A DNA stretch of 64,000 bases from an uncultured Faecalibacterium sp. (GTDB lineage: Bacteria; Bacillota; Clostridia; Oscillospirales; Ruminococcaceae): positions 21,080-85,079 of the forward strand of contig CALWZK010000003.1 in NCBI GenBank assembly GCA_944386015.1, written 5' to 3'. Below are positions 53,618 through 63,929 of the stretch, piece by piece. Under the pieces are notes generated by a model. It was not told the origin of the DNA, did not search any database, and saw nothing but the letters and a program-made list of their open reading frames with translations. The position numbers and the translations under genes were made by a program. Position 1 is the first letter of the stretch, and the number at the start of each line of letters is the position of its first letter.

Positions 53618-54505
53618 TCAGTTCAAAGCACGGAAGCCCTTGCCGATGATCTCGCTGGAGTTGACGATGGTGATGAAAGCGTGATTGTCGTTGACCCGCA
53701 GGAAATTCCGCAGCAGGTTGGCCTCCCGCCGGGTCAGGACGGTCATCACCACCGTCAGGGGTTTGCCGGTGTAGGCGCCCTGGGCCTCCTCCACGGTGGC
53801 CGAGCGGTGGAGATCCTCCAGGATGTAGTCGGTGATGTCCTCGGGGTTGGAGGTGACCACGGTGCACACCTTGCGCTGGTTGATGCTCTCGATGACGCCG
53901 TCCACCACAAAGGATTTGCCGATCAGGCCCAGGGCGCAGTACAGGCCGGTGGGCACCCCGAAGATGGCGGCGGCGCCCAGGATGATCAGCACATCGCTGC
54001 ACATCAGGGCCGAGCCGATGTTCAGGGATGTATGCTTGGTCAGGATCAGGGCAACAATATCGGTGCCGCCGGTGGAGGCGCCGATGTTGAAGACGATGGC
54101 GGCGCCCACGGCGGGCAGCAGCACCGCAAAGATCAGCTCCAGCAGCTTGTCATCGGTGAAAGGCTGGTTCATGGGCCAGATGGCCTCACACACCGACACG
54201 TAAAAGGACAGGGCAAAGGAGGAAAACACCGTCCACCCCATGCAGCTGATGCCCAGGAAGATAAAGCCCAGCACCACCAGGATCAGGTTGAGCACCCACA
54301 TGAAAAAGCCCACGTTGAACTGGGGGAACATGGCCGACAGCAGCACCGACAGGCCCGAGGTGCCGCCGAAGGCAAAGTGGTTGGGGGTTTTAAACCAGAC
54401 AATGCCCAGGGCGGTCAGGATCAGGCCCAGGTTCAGCAGGGCAAAAAAGCGAAGGTTTGAGATGATTTTTTCCTTCTGAAAAGCGTCTTTGACAAGGTCC
54501 ATCAT
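53618..54505 (-). CDS. YitT family membrane protein (DUF2179)
   Basis: A 295-residue protein with five to six hydrophobic segments in residues about 20-205, followed by a cytoplasmic DUF2179 domain (about 212-290; KVCTVVTSNPEDITDYILEDLHRSAT and VLTRREANLLRNFL). FAFGGTSGLSVLL and IGASTGGTDIVALIL are the repeated glycine motifs of the YitT family. The transported or sensed substrate is not established. GAGGA precedes two consecutive ATG codons; the first is used. Confidence 0.9.
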   Translation of the reverse strand: MMDLVKDAFQKEKIISNLRFFALLNLGLILTALGIVWFKTPNHFAFGGTSGLSVLLSAMFPQFNVGFFMWVLNLILVVLGFIFLGISCMGWTVFSSFALSFYVSVCEAIWPMNQPFTDDKLLELIFAVLLPAVGAAIVFNIGASTGGTDIVALILTKHTSLNIGSALMCSDVLIILGAAAIFGVPTGLYCALGLIGKSFVVDGVIESINQRKVCTVVTSNPEDITDYILEDLHRSATVEEAQGAYTGKPLTVVMTVLTRREANLLRNFLRVNDNHAFITIVNSSEIIGKGFRALN

Positions 54506-54564
54506 ATTGTTTTTTCCTCACTGCACTTGTGTGTTACAGGCACACTGAATTTACACCAAGCAGA

Positions 54565-54593
54565 ACTATACGATACTTCCTGTCGGTTGTCAA
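54565..54593 (-). promoter_or_regulatory. Sigma-A promoter for the yitT gene
   Basis: On the minus strand TTGACA, 17-base spacer and TATAGT, about 60 bases upstream of the start. Confidence 0.85.
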
Positions 54594-54664
54594 GCATTCT
54601 GCACGAATTACCGGAAGAAAAAATCCGGTGACTGGTTTAAAAGAGAAAACCGGCTGCCCCCTTC

Positions 54665-54693
54665 TTGCAGGAAAGGCGAAAATGTTGTATGAT
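54665..54693 (+). promoter_or_regulatory. Probable promoter for glnS
   Basis: TTGCAG, 17-base spacer and TATGAT. The transcript would carry a leader of about 270 bases. Confidence 0.55.
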
Positions 54694-54699
54694 ATACCA

Positions 54700-54968
54700 T
54701 TATAAGGGGCATATCATCCATGCCCCCTGCAGGAAGGCGGCCCGGGGTGCAAAAGGCAGATCCGGGAAGCTTTTTCTGCGGTTTTGGGGCAGGAGGGGCT
54801 GTGCAGGACACAGTGGTTTTTCCGGCCCCCGCGGTCAAATGTTCCGGCGCACCGGCCCCAGGGCCGGGGAACCCTTCCCCGCCGGCGCATTTCCCTGCGC
54901 ATCCGGCGGGGCCTTCGGGCCGGCCGGAGGGTATCCGAGCAGCGAGCAGTATGAGGGAGAACTGTATT
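54700..54968 (+). other. Long GC-rich leader of glnS
   Basis: The leader has no T-box core and no riboswitch I know. It has several GC-rich inverted segments (for example GGGGCAT / ATGCCCC at its start and GGCCCCAGGGCC further on). The frame of glnS stays open through it for 83 codons, but composition is unlike GlnRS, so I treat it as untranslated. Confidence 0.4.
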
Positions 54969-56645
<1,677 letters not shown>

Positions 56646-56681
56646 ACCCAAACAAGCAAAGGAAAGGAGGGCTTTGCACCT

Positions 56682-57083
56682 ATGCCCAAACGCATTCTGC
56701 GCAACGCTCTGTTGATGATGGTCGCCACCTTTCTGATGGCCCTGGGCCTTCTGACCTATATCCACAGCACCGGGTCCCTGCCCGGCGGCGAAAACCCCAA
56801 CAGCGTCCTGCTGCATGACGGTGTCTACACCTCGGCCCAGCAGGGATACCTGAGCGAAGTGACGGTCACCGTCACCATCTCCAGCGGGATGGTGTCGGAG
56901 GTCAAGGCCGACGCCTCGGGCGAAACCCCGGCTCTGGGCGGCGCAGCCGCAGCCCAGCTGGCCCAGGAGCTGACCGAGGCCGGCTCCACCGCCAACGTGG
57001 ACATTGTGGCCGGCAGCACCTACACCAGCCAGGCGGTTCTGGCCGGCATGGAGGACTGCCTGGCCCAGGCAGCCCAGGGCTGA
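56682..57083 (+). CDS. Membrane-anchored FMN-binding domain protein
   Basis: A 133-residue protein with a signal-anchor (about 8-28) and an extracellular FMN_bind domain. HDGVYTSAQQGYLSEVTVTVTISSGMVSEVKADASGET is the typical first half. The flavinylation motif, usually S(G/A)AT, appears as AGSTYTS near residue 110, so covalent FMN on this Thr is possible but altered. Such domains act in extracellular electron transfer. GGAAAGGAGG precedes the ATG. It lies 36 bases after glnS and is followed by a weak terminator. Confidence 0.8.
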   Translation: MPKRILRNALLMMVATFLMALGLLTYIHSTGSLPGGENPNSVLLHDGVYTSAQQGYLSEVTVTVTISSGMVSEVKADASGETPALGGAAAAQLAQELTEAGSTANVDIVAGSTYTSQAVLAGMEDCLAQAAQG

Positions 57084-57097
57084 GCAAAAAGAATCTG

Positions 57098-57140
57098 AGC
57101 GCTTCCCGGCGGCAACACGCCGCGGGGGCGCTTTGTTTTG
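57098..57140 (+). terminator. Possible terminator between the FMN gene and the LRR operon
   Basis: AGCGC...CGGCG / CGCCG...GGCGCT hairpin followed by TTGTTTTG. The T tract is interrupted, and no clear promoter follows before the next gene, so partial read-through is likely. Confidence 0.5.
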
Positions 57141-57154
57141 GATGGGAGGTATCC

Positions 57155-58180
57155 ATGGGGTACACCTTTGACTATACGGTGCAGCCCGACGGCACCGCCG
57201 CCCTGGCCCGGGCCTACGGGGAAGAGCCGGTACTGACCCTGCCCGGGGCCCTGCCGGGGCCCGAAGGGCAGATGCTGCCCCTGGCAAAACTGGGGAACTA
57301 CTGCTTTTCCGGGACGGTGCGGGACGGTGTTTCCGGCCCGGTGCTGCGGTGCAGCTGGGATGGGGAAGGCCTGCCCGGCCCCGCCCGGCCGGCAGACGGG
57401 GCGGAGGAACTCCACCCGGTGGCGGGGAACTTCCTGGAGGAGATCACCCTGCCCGAATCCCTGCGGGAAATCGGCAGCTGCGCCTTTTACAACTGCCGGG
57501 CCCTCCGGCGGATGACCCTGGGCAGCGGCCCTCTGGCGGTGGGGAGCGATGTGTTTTTGAACTGTTTTGTCCTCACCGAGATCCGGGTCTGCGCGCCGCC
57601 GGAGGCGGCCACCGGCCTGTCCGCCATCGTCAACAACATCTCCAGCAACCTGCGGGTGTCCTTCCTGCCGGAGGGACCCGAAGGGGAGACGGCGGCGGTG
57701 TTCCGGTACCCCGAGTACTGGGAGGACATCGAGGAGACCCCCGCCCACATCCTGCTCCACACCTTTTCGGGCCAGGGCTACCACTACCGCCAGTGCTTCC
57801 GGGACGGGAAACTGCTGTGGGACGAGTACGACGCCATCTTTGCCCAGGGCCACGGCGGGGACGACCCCACCTATATGGCCCTCCTCTGCCTGGACCGGCT
57901 GCGGTATCCCTGGCAGCTGGAGCCCCAGGCCGAAAAGCAGTACCGGGCCTTCCTGGCTCAGCAGGGGGCGGCGGTGGCCGGGGCCCTGATCAAAGCCCAG
58001 GACCGGGAGGGGCTGAAAGCCCTGATCGGCCTGAAGGTGCTGGACGGCGCCGCCCTGGAAGCCGCCTCGGGGGCAGCCCAGCGGGCGGGAGACGCCCAGT
58101 CGGCGGCCCTGCTGGCCGACGCCGAGTATCACGCCCGGCCCGCAAAGCCCAAGCGGCATTATACATTTGATGATTTTTGA
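57155..58180 (+). CDS. Leucine-rich-repeat (LRR_5/BspA-like) protein of the VWA-MoxR operon
   Basis: A 341-residue cytoplasmic protein without signal peptide. Residues about 85-155 hold two to three BspA-type repeats (EEITLPESLREIGSCAFYNCRALRRMTL, then VGSDVFLNC). The C-terminal half (about 165-330) is helical and charged, unknown to me, with HILLHTFSGQGYHYRQCF and DDPTYMALLCLDRLRYP. GGGAGG precedes the ATG. The next gene starts 26 bases later. An adaptor that hands substrates to the VWA/MoxR pair is an inference from the operon. Confidence 0.75.
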   Translation: MGYTFDYTVQPDGTAALARAYGEEPVLTLPGALPGPEGQMLPLAKLGNYCFSGTVRDGVSGPVLRCSWDGEGLPGPARPADGAEELHPVAGNFLEEITLPESLREIGSCAFYNCRALRRMTLGSGPLAVGSDVFLNCFVLTEIRVCAPPEAATGLSAIVNNISSNLRVSFLPEGPEGETAAVFRYPEYWEDIEETPAHILLHTFSGQGYHYRQCFRDGKLLWDEYDAIFAQGHGGDDPTYMALLCLDRLRYPWQLEPQAEKQYRAFLAQQGAAVAGALIKAQDREGLKALIGLKVLDGAALEAASGAAQRAGDAQSAALLADAEYHARPAKPKRHYTFDDF

Positions 58181-58206
58181 CACGGATATTCCGGGAGGTG
58201 ATCTCC

Positions 58207-59634
58207 ATGGCTCCCAAAGCGCCGGTGGATTTCAACGCCCCCTTCCAGTCGGCCCGGCCTGAGACCCACGAGGAGTGGCAGGCCCGGATGGGTCTGGAAG
58301 TGCTGGCGGTGCTGCGCAGCGAGCTTTACCTGGACTTCCGGTTTCTGGACCAGGCCCTGGGGGCCCTGACCCCCGCCCCCGACGAGCGGTGCGGGGTGAT
58401 GGCCACCGACGGCCGGACCCTGTATTATCAGCCCAGCGCCCTGCTGCGGCTGTACCGGGAGAACCCGAAGTACCTGAAACGGTTATATTTACACACGATA
58501 TTCCACTGCGTATTCCGGCACCTGTGGCTCCAGGGCAGCCGGGACCCGGTGCTGTGGCAGGTGGCCTGCGACATCGCGGTGGAAAACGTCATCGACGGCC
58601 TGGGGCGCAAGAGCATCCTGCGGCCTCTCACCTATGTGCGGCGCCGGGCCTACGAGGCTTTGACCCAGGGGGGACATGTGGCGGCGGCGGCCCCGGCTTA
58701 CCGCTGGCTGCTGACCCAGACCCCCGGCGTCCAGAAGCAGCTGGCCCGGGAGTTTTACGCCGACGACCACCGGCTGTGGCCCCGGCCCGGCAAACCCAAC
58801 CAGCCGGCCCCTTCCCCCCAGCTCCAGAAGAGCTGGCAGAAGATCGGCCGCCGGATGGAGACCGAACTGCAGCTCAACGACAAGGAGGCAGGCGCCAGCG
58901 CCGGCAACCTGGCCGAGGCGGTGAAGGCCGCCAACCGCAGCCGCAGCAGCTACCGGGATTTTCTCCGCCGGTTCTGCGTCCTGCGGGAGGAGCCCCATCT
59001 GGACCCTGACACCTTTGACCTGAACTTCTACACCTACGGCCTGTCGGTCTACGGGAACATGCCCCTGATCGAGCCGGTGGAGACCAGGGAGAGCAAAAAG
59101 ATCGAGGAGATCGCTTTGGTGATCGACACCAGCTATTCCACCTCGGGGGCCCTGGTGCGGAGTTTTCTGTCCGAGACCTACGCCCTGCTGAAACAGCGGG
59201 AGAGCTTTTTCCGCCGGATGAACCTGCATATCATCCAGGCCGACAACAAGGTCCAGCAGGACCACCTGGTCACCACCGAGGAGGAACTGATCGACCTGAT
59301 GGATCACTTTGAGCTGGCCGGGGGCGGCGGCACCGATTTCCGCCCCGCCTTCGCCTATGTGACCCGGCTGTGCAAGGAAAAGAAGTTCCAGAACCTGCGG
59401 GGCCTGCTCTATTTCACCGACGGCATGGGAACCTATCCCGCCCGGCGCCCGCCCTATGAGACGGCCTTCCTGTTCCTGGGGGACAAGTTCGACGACACCA
59501 ACGTCCCCCCCTGGGCCATGAAGGTGGTGCTGGACGAGGACGAGTTCACCCAGCCTGCTGCCGCCCCGGCGTCGGATCTGGCGGCGGCCCTGGAAGAAGA
59601 ACAGGATCTCTACCGTGACCTGAACAATTCGTGA
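58207..59634 (+). CDS. VWA-like, putative metallopeptidase-type protein (DUF2201) with altered HExxH
   Basis: A 475-residue protein. The N-terminal half (about 20-260) matches the layout of DUF2201 metallopeptidase-like proteins. At the zinc-site helix it reads LHTIFHCVFRH, so His96 and His100 remain but the catalytic Glu is Thr97. The C-terminal half (about 295-440) is a VWA-like domain with MIDAS residues DTSYS (Asp307), GGGGTDF and YFTDGMG. Proteolysis by the classical mechanism is unlikely; metal-dependent protein binding is likelier. GGAGGTG precedes the ATG. The MoxR gene follows after 11 bases. Confidence 0.8.
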   Translation: MAPKAPVDFNAPFQSARPETHEEWQARMGLEVLAVLRSELYLDFRFLDQALGALTPAPDERCGVMATDGRTLYYQPSALLRLYRENPKYLKRLYLHTIFHCVFRHLWLQGSRDPVLWQVACDIAVENVIDGLGRKSILRPLTYVRRRAYEALTQGGHVAAAAPAYRWLLTQTPGVQKQLAREFYADDHRLWPRPGKPNQPAPSPQLQKSWQKIGRRMETELQLNDKEAGASAGNLAEAVKAANRSRSSYRDFLRRFCVLREEPHLDPDTFDLNFYTYGLSVYGNMPLIEPVETRESKKIEEIALVIDTSYSTSGALVRSFLSETYALLKQRESFFRRMNLHIIQADNKVQQDHLVTTEEELIDLMDHFELAGGGGTDFRPAFAYVTRLCKEKKFQNLRGLLYFTDGMGTYPARRPPYETAFLFLGDKFDDTNVPPWAMKVVLDEDEFTQPAAAPASDLAAALEEEQDLYRDLNNS

Positions 59635-59645
59635 GGAATCTGCCT

Positions 59646-61193
59646 ATGAATATCAAGCGTGCAAAAGAAGAGATCAAGCGGTCGGTCCGGGCCTATCTGG
59701 CCAAGGATGCTGTGGGGGAGTATGCCATCCCCGCCATCCGCCAGCGGCCCATCCTGCTGATGGGCCCTCCGGGCATCGGCAAGACCCAGATCCTGGAGCA
59801 GGCAGCCCGGGAGTGCGGGGTGGCCCTGGTGTCCTACACCATCACCCACCACACCCGCCAGAGCGCGGTGGGCCTGCCCTTCATCCGCCAGAAGCACTAC
59901 GGGGACCGGGATGTGTCGGTGACCGAGTACACCATGAGCGAGATCATCGCCTCCATCTATGAGAAGATGGAGTCCACCGGCCTGAAAGAGGGCATCCTCT
60001 TCATCGACGAGATCAACTGCGTCTCCGAGACCCTGGCCCCCACCATGCTGCAGTTTCTCCAGTGCAAGACCTTCGGCAACCAGGCGGTGCCGGCGGGCTG
60101 GGTGATTGTGGCGGCGGGCAACCCCCCCGAGTACAACAAGTCGGTGCGGGATTTTGATATTGTCACCCTGGACCGGGTCCGCCGGATGGACATCGAGCCC
60201 GACCTGCCCGCCTGGCGGGAGTATGCCCGGTCGGTGGGCATCCACGGGGCCATCCTCAGCTATCTGGAGCTGCACCCTCAGAACTTCTATCAGATCAACG
60301 CCGACGTGGAAGGCACCCAGTTTGTCACCGCCCGGGGCTGGGAGGACCTGTCCAACCTGCTGGATACCTATGAATCCCTGGGCCTCCAGGCTGACGAGGA
60401 AGTGATCCACCAGTATCTGCAGCACAAGCAGATCGCCGAGGACTTCGCCTCCTACCTGGACCTCTACTACAAGTACCGGGACGACTACGGGGTGGAGGAG
60501 ATTCTGGCCGGCAAGCCCCGGCCCGAGGCCTTTGCCCGGCTGCTCCAGGCACCCTTTGATGAGCGGCTGTCCCTGGTCAGCCTGCTGCTGGCCGGCCTGA
60601 AGAGCCGGTTTGCCGATTCCATCCGCCGCAACCAGGTGGCGGATGACTGCTACGCCATGGTGCGGCAGCTGAAACAGGATGTAGCCCTGCTGCCCGACGC
60701 CGAGCCCGGCGACCCCGAGCAGCTGCTGCAGCAGCAGATCGGGGATTACGAGGCCGAGACCGCCCGCCTGCGCACTGCCAACGCCCTGGACAAGGCGGGG
60801 CTGGCCCACCGTCTGGGGGTCTCCGCTGCCCTGCGGGAGTGGGCCGGCAAGCTGCGCCGGGCCCACGCCGCCGAAACCCAGGAAGCCCTGGACCTGCTGC
60901 GGAGCTATTTTGAAGAGCTGGCCGGCCAGCGGGAACAGATCGAGGCAGAGGCCTCCGCCGCCCTGGAAGCCGCCTTTGACTTCATGGAGCAGGCCTTTGG
61001 GGAGAGCCAGGAGGTGGTGATCTTTGTCACCGAGCTGACCGTTTCCCCTGAGGCCCACACCTTCATCACCGAGAACGGCTGCGAGCGGTACTTCCGCTAC
61101 AACAAGGATCTGCTGCTGGACAACCGGAAGGCCGCCCTGGACCACGAATTGGCCGCCGAGGAAGCCCGCAGCGGCCTTGGCAAGAAGAAATAA
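59646..61193 (+). CDS. MoxR-like AAA+ ATPase
   Basis: A 515-residue AAA+ chaperone-type ATPase. Walker A is GPPGIGKT at about 40-47, Walker B ILFIDEIN near 118, sensor 1 VAAGNPPEYNKSV near 155 and an arginine-finger region DIVTLDRVRRMD. The C-terminal 250 residues are helical with coiled-coil character, longer than the usual 320-residue MoxR. MoxR ATPases typically work with a VWA protein encoded next door, matching the gene before it. The ATG at 59646 has GAGGA upstream. A strong terminator follows. Confidence 0.9.
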   Translation: MNIKRAKEEIKRSVRAYLAKDAVGEYAIPAIRQRPILLMGPPGIGKTQILEQAARECGVALVSYTITHHTRQSAVGLPFIRQKHYGDRDVSVTEYTMSEIIASIYEKMESTGLKEGILFIDEINCVSETLAPTMLQFLQCKTFGNQAVPAGWVIVAAGNPPEYNKSVRDFDIVTLDRVRRMDIEPDLPAWREYARSVGIHGAILSYLELHPQNFYQINADVEGTQFVTARGWEDLSNLLDTYESLGLQADEEVIHQYLQHKQIAEDFASYLDLYYKYRDDYGVEEILAGKPRPEAFARLLQAPFDERLSLVSLLLAGLKSRFADSIRRNQVADDCYAMVRQLKQDVALLPDAEPGDPEQLLQQQIGDYEAETARLRTANALDKAGLAHRLGVSAALREWAGKLRRAHAAETQEALDLLRSYFEELAGQREQIEAEASAALEAAFDFMEQAFGESQEVVIFVTELTVSPEAHTFITENGCERYFRYNKDLLLDNRKAALDHELAAEEARSGLGKKK

Positions 61194-61201
61194 CCTGCAA
61201 C

Positions 61202-61248
61202 AAAAAAGCCCGCACAGAGCCTCTCAGGAGGCTGTGCGGGCATTTTTT
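61202..61248. terminator. Bidirectional terminator after the MoxR operon
   Basis: AAAAAAGCCCGCACAG...CCTC / GAGG...TGTGCGGGC with TTTTTT; it also serves the converging VTT-domain gene. Confidence 0.9.
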
Positions 61249-61253
61249 CTGTT

Positions 61254-61856
61254 TCAGTCCAGGTTGTGGCGGCGGCAGAAGATTTTGGAGGCGAAGTACA
61301 TGGCCACCCACAGGATCACCGCCAGAATCAGATAGAGGGGGTTTTCCAGGGCGTTGCTGAGGGATTCACCAAAGATGGCCATCATGGCCACCATCACAAA
61401 CTTGCCGGCCAGCAGGGCCAGGGCGTAGCGCCGGCCGTCAAAATCCGAGATGCCAAAGGCAAGGTGCAGAAAGGAGGTGGGAGTGAAGGGCAGCATGGCC
61501 AGGGTGAAAAGGGTGGAGGTGTCACAGTTGCTGACCCAGCCCTGGGCCTTGCGGAACCACTTGTATTTGCTGGCGTGGCGCCAGAAAAAACGCTTGACCA
61601 CCCGGCGCCAGAAGGTGAACATCACCAGCCCGCCCAGGGCCACCCCGCACCAGCTGTACAAAAAGCCCATGATGGGGCCGTGGGCGGCCACATTCAGGGC
61701 CACAATGGCAATCAAAGGCAGGGGCGGCACGAAGGATTCCACCATGGCCAGCAGGATGGGGACAAAGGGCCCCAGCCCCACAAAGCTGTCCAGCAGAGAC
61801 TGCCAGAACTCCAGGGATGTAATCTCATCGCCCCAATACAGAAGCGTTTCTTCCAT
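61254..61856 (-). CDS. VTT-domain (TVP38/TMEM64, DedA-like) membrane protein
   Basis: A 200-residue polytopic protein with the VTT (SNARE-associated) fold. ESFVPPLPLIAIVALN is the first re-entrant motif, and FTLAMLPFTPTSFLHLAFGI the second, with the conserved-type Pro residues. It has four to five hydrophobic segments. Related proteins act in lipid scrambling or undecaprenyl phosphate recycling; the role here is not fixed. The ATG at 61856 follows GGGAGG. No clear promoter was found in the 105 bases upstream. Confidence 0.85.
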   Translation of the reverse strand: MEETLLYWGDEITSLEFWQSLLDSFVGLGPFVPILLAMVESFVPPLPLIAIVALNVAAHGPIMGFLYSWCGVALGGLVMFTFWRRVVKRFFWRHASKYKWFRKAQGWVSNCDTSTLFTLAMLPFTPTSFLHLAFGISDFDGRRYALALLAGKFVMVAMMAIFGESLSNALENPLYLILAVILWVAMYFASKIFCRRHNLD

Positions 61857-61961
61857 GTACCGTCCTCCCATCGTCTGCGACTGTCTCTAGTATACCCGGC
61901 GAATATGACAAACCGGTGAACGAATTGTCAAGTTCCTGCATAATGAGACACAGAAAGGCGG

Positions 61962-62960
61962 TTATTCCTCTTTGGCGGCGGCCCGGGCCTCGGCGGCGTG
62001 GAGCCGGTCCAGCTGCTGGCGGCGCTGCTTGTTCCACCGGGCCAGAAGCTCGGGGGTGGGCATCTGGAGGCAGCGGGCATAGGTCCAGTGAAGACCGTCC
62101 CGCCGGGCCAGCTTGTACCGCAGGAAGACGCCGCTACCGGCTTCGTTTTCGGTGCCGGCGCAGCAGGGGCACTGGGCCAGGGTGTACCAGCTGTTGCTGC
62201 CCTTTTTCAGCCAGATCTCGTCGGGGGCCAGGGGCTGGCCGCAGACCGGGCAGCCGGCGGCCAGGAGGGCGGGGTCATTCCGCCAGGCAAACTGCTCCAC
62301 ATAGCCCTCCCAGATCCGGAAATCCCGGTAGTCCCCCGGGGGCGGGCAGAGGCTCTGGCGGAGCTGCTCCTCCTCGGAGGGGTATTCCGCCAGGCCCCGG
62401 GGCAGGTCGATGGAGCGGCAGATGTCGGCGGTATAGAGGGCGTCGGACAAGGCGTCGTGGAAGGGCCGGTCGGTGGGCAGGCCCAGCCGGGTGACCACGC
62501 TCTCCAGCGTCAGGCCATCCCCCTCTTTCCGGGGGTGCTGGCTGAGAAAGATCTGCTGGAGGTTGTACCAGACGGTGGGGCGGCTCTCGTCCAAGTTGCA
62601 TAGGAACAGGTTCTGCTTGAGCACCGGCACATCGTCCAGCCCCCACTCGGCAAACTCGGCGTCGGGGCCGCACCACTTCATGAACCGGCGCAGGCCCTGG
62701 AGAATGGGCTCGCCCCGGTCCAGGTCGGCCTGGGTCAGGCCGGTGACCTTGGCAATGTGGTGCTGAAGCTTGCGGAAAATCCGGGGCCGCAGATGGATCG
62801 AAAAGGTATCCAGCACGTTGCCCCGCTCGTCGGTCTTGACGGCGCCGATCTCAATGATCTCGCCCCGGAGGGTCTGTTCCACGCCGTGGTAGTTGAAGGT
62901 GTAGGGATGGTAGCCAATGTTCCATTCCAGGTCAAAGATGATGAAATTGCGCTGCGGCAT
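61962..62960 (-). CDS. DEDDh 3'-5' exonuclease-like protein with C-terminal zinc knuckles
   Basis: A 332-residue protein. The exonuclease domain covers about 5-190, with IFDLEWN (Asp10, Glu12), FAEWGLDDVPVL and the catalytic HDALSDALYTA block. Residues about 230-270 hold paired CPVC and CPCC knuckles that may bind zinc. The C-terminus is basic. It may process RNA or single-stranded DNA ends. The chosen ATG at 62960 follows GGGGAA; an ATG six codons earlier (62978), near the stop of the upstream gene, is an alternative. It is co-transcribed with the HAD gene. Confidence 0.85.
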   Translation of the reverse strand: MPQRNFIIFDLEWNIGYHPYTFNYHGVEQTLRGEIIEIGAVKTDERGNVLDTFSIHLRPRIFRKLQHHIAKVTGLTQADLDRGEPILQGLRRFMKWCGPDAEFAEWGLDDVPVLKQNLFLCNLDESRPTVWYNLQQIFLSQHPRKEGDGLTLESVVTRLGLPTDRPFHDALSDALYTADICRSIDLPRGLAEYPSEEEQLRQSLCPPPGDYRDFRIWEGYVEQFAWRNDPALLAAGCPVCGQPLAPDEIWLKKGSNSWYTLAQCPCCAGTENEAGSGVFLRYKLARRDGLHWTYARCLQMPTPELLARWNKQRRQQLDRLHAAEARAAAKEE

Positions 62961-62980
62961 GATTGTATTGTTCCCCATTC

Positions 62981-63808
62981 TCAAAGTATGAATCGCTCCA
63001 CCGCCTCGGCAACACCGTCGTGGTTGTTGTCCGCGGTGGTGACATAGTCGGCCTCGGCCTTCACAGGGCCCTCGGCGTTGGCCATGGCCACGCCCACCCC
63101 TGCATAGCGGATCATGGAACGGTCGTTCATCCCGTCGCCGCAGGCCATCAGGTTTTCACGGGTCAGGCCCATGCGGTCCAGCAGGGCCGCCAGGCTGTGG
63201 TCTTTGGCCACCCCCAGGGGCACCGCCTCGATGAAGAAGGGGCTGGAGGAGTACAGGTCAATCTGGCCGTTAAAACGCTCCAGGCCTGCCTTCAGCACAG
63301 GGGGCAGCCGCACAGGGTCCAGGGTGATCAGCATCTTGTTCACCGGGTAGTTGACATAGGCGGCCAGGTCCTCCACCTTGATCATGGGCAGCTTGTTGGT
63401 GAAGCCTTCCCGCTGGGCCCAGGGATCCTCCGGCCGCTCGGTGACAATCCCCTCCTGGTTATAGGTGACGATGGCCACGTTCTGCTCTTTGGCAAAGGCG
63501 CAGAGGGCGGGCACCATGGGGGCGGGCAGGTCCTGATGCCACAGGACCCGGTGGCCGGGGCCGCAGTCCACAATGGCGCCGCCGTTGTAGGACAGGATGG
63601 CGCCGGCCCGGCCGGGCTGGCCCAGGCCCAGATCCTGGGCCACCGGGGTGACGCCGGCGGTGGGACGGCCCGAGGCCAGCACCACTGTCACCCCTTTGGC
63701 CAGGGCTGCGTCCAGGGCCGCCCGGGTGCGGGGAGTGATCTCTTTGTTGTCGTTGGTGAGGGTGCCGTCCAGGTCCAGGGCCAGCACCCGAATATCGTAG
63801 TTCGCCAT
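62981..63808 (-). CDS. Cof-type HAD-IIB phosphatase
   Basis: A 275-residue sugar/nucleotide phosphatase-like protein. Motif I is LDLDGTLTN (Asp12, Asp14), motif II VLASGRPT, motif III Lys in GVAKDHSL near 207, and motif IV ACGDGMNDRSMI near 230. The cap domain is of the IIB type (about 85-190). The substrate is unknown. The ATG at 63808 has AAGGAG upstream; the frame extends further but into the promoter and the IS3-type end. Confidence 0.92.
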   Translation of the reverse strand: MANYDIRVLALDLDGTLTNDNKEITPRTRAALDAALAKGVTVVLASGRPTAGVTPVAQDLGLGQPGRAGAILSYNGGAIVDCGPGHRVLWHQDLPAPMVPALCAFAKEQNVAIVTYNQEGIVTERPEDPWAQREGFTNKLPMIKVEDLAAYVNYPVNKMLITLDPVRLPPVLKAGLERFNGQIDLYSSSPFFIEAVPLGVAKDHSLAALLDRMGLTRENLMACGDGMNDRSMIRYAGVGVAMANAEGPVKAEADYVTTADNNHDGVAEAVERFIL

Positions 63809-63845
63809 ACAGAGCGTTCTCCTTCTCATAACAGTCTCAACGTTT

Positions 63846-63874
63846 ATTGTACAATAAAACGCCGCAGGTTTAAA
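63846..63874 (-). promoter_or_regulatory. Promoter for the HAD-exonuclease operon
   Basis: On the minus strand TTTAAA and TACAAT with a 17-base spacer, about 35 bases before the start. Confidence 0.65.
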
Positions 63875-63929
63875 GAGAGAAAAGCGGTTTTTCCGGAAAA
63901 ACGCCAAAAAACCCCGCTCCCAGGTGAAA

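Noticed and set aside
54720..54968. 83-codon N-terminal extension of GlnRS
   Set aside because: Pro/Gly/Ala-rich and unrelated to GlnRS; the ATG at 54969 has GGGAG and gives the standard N-terminus.
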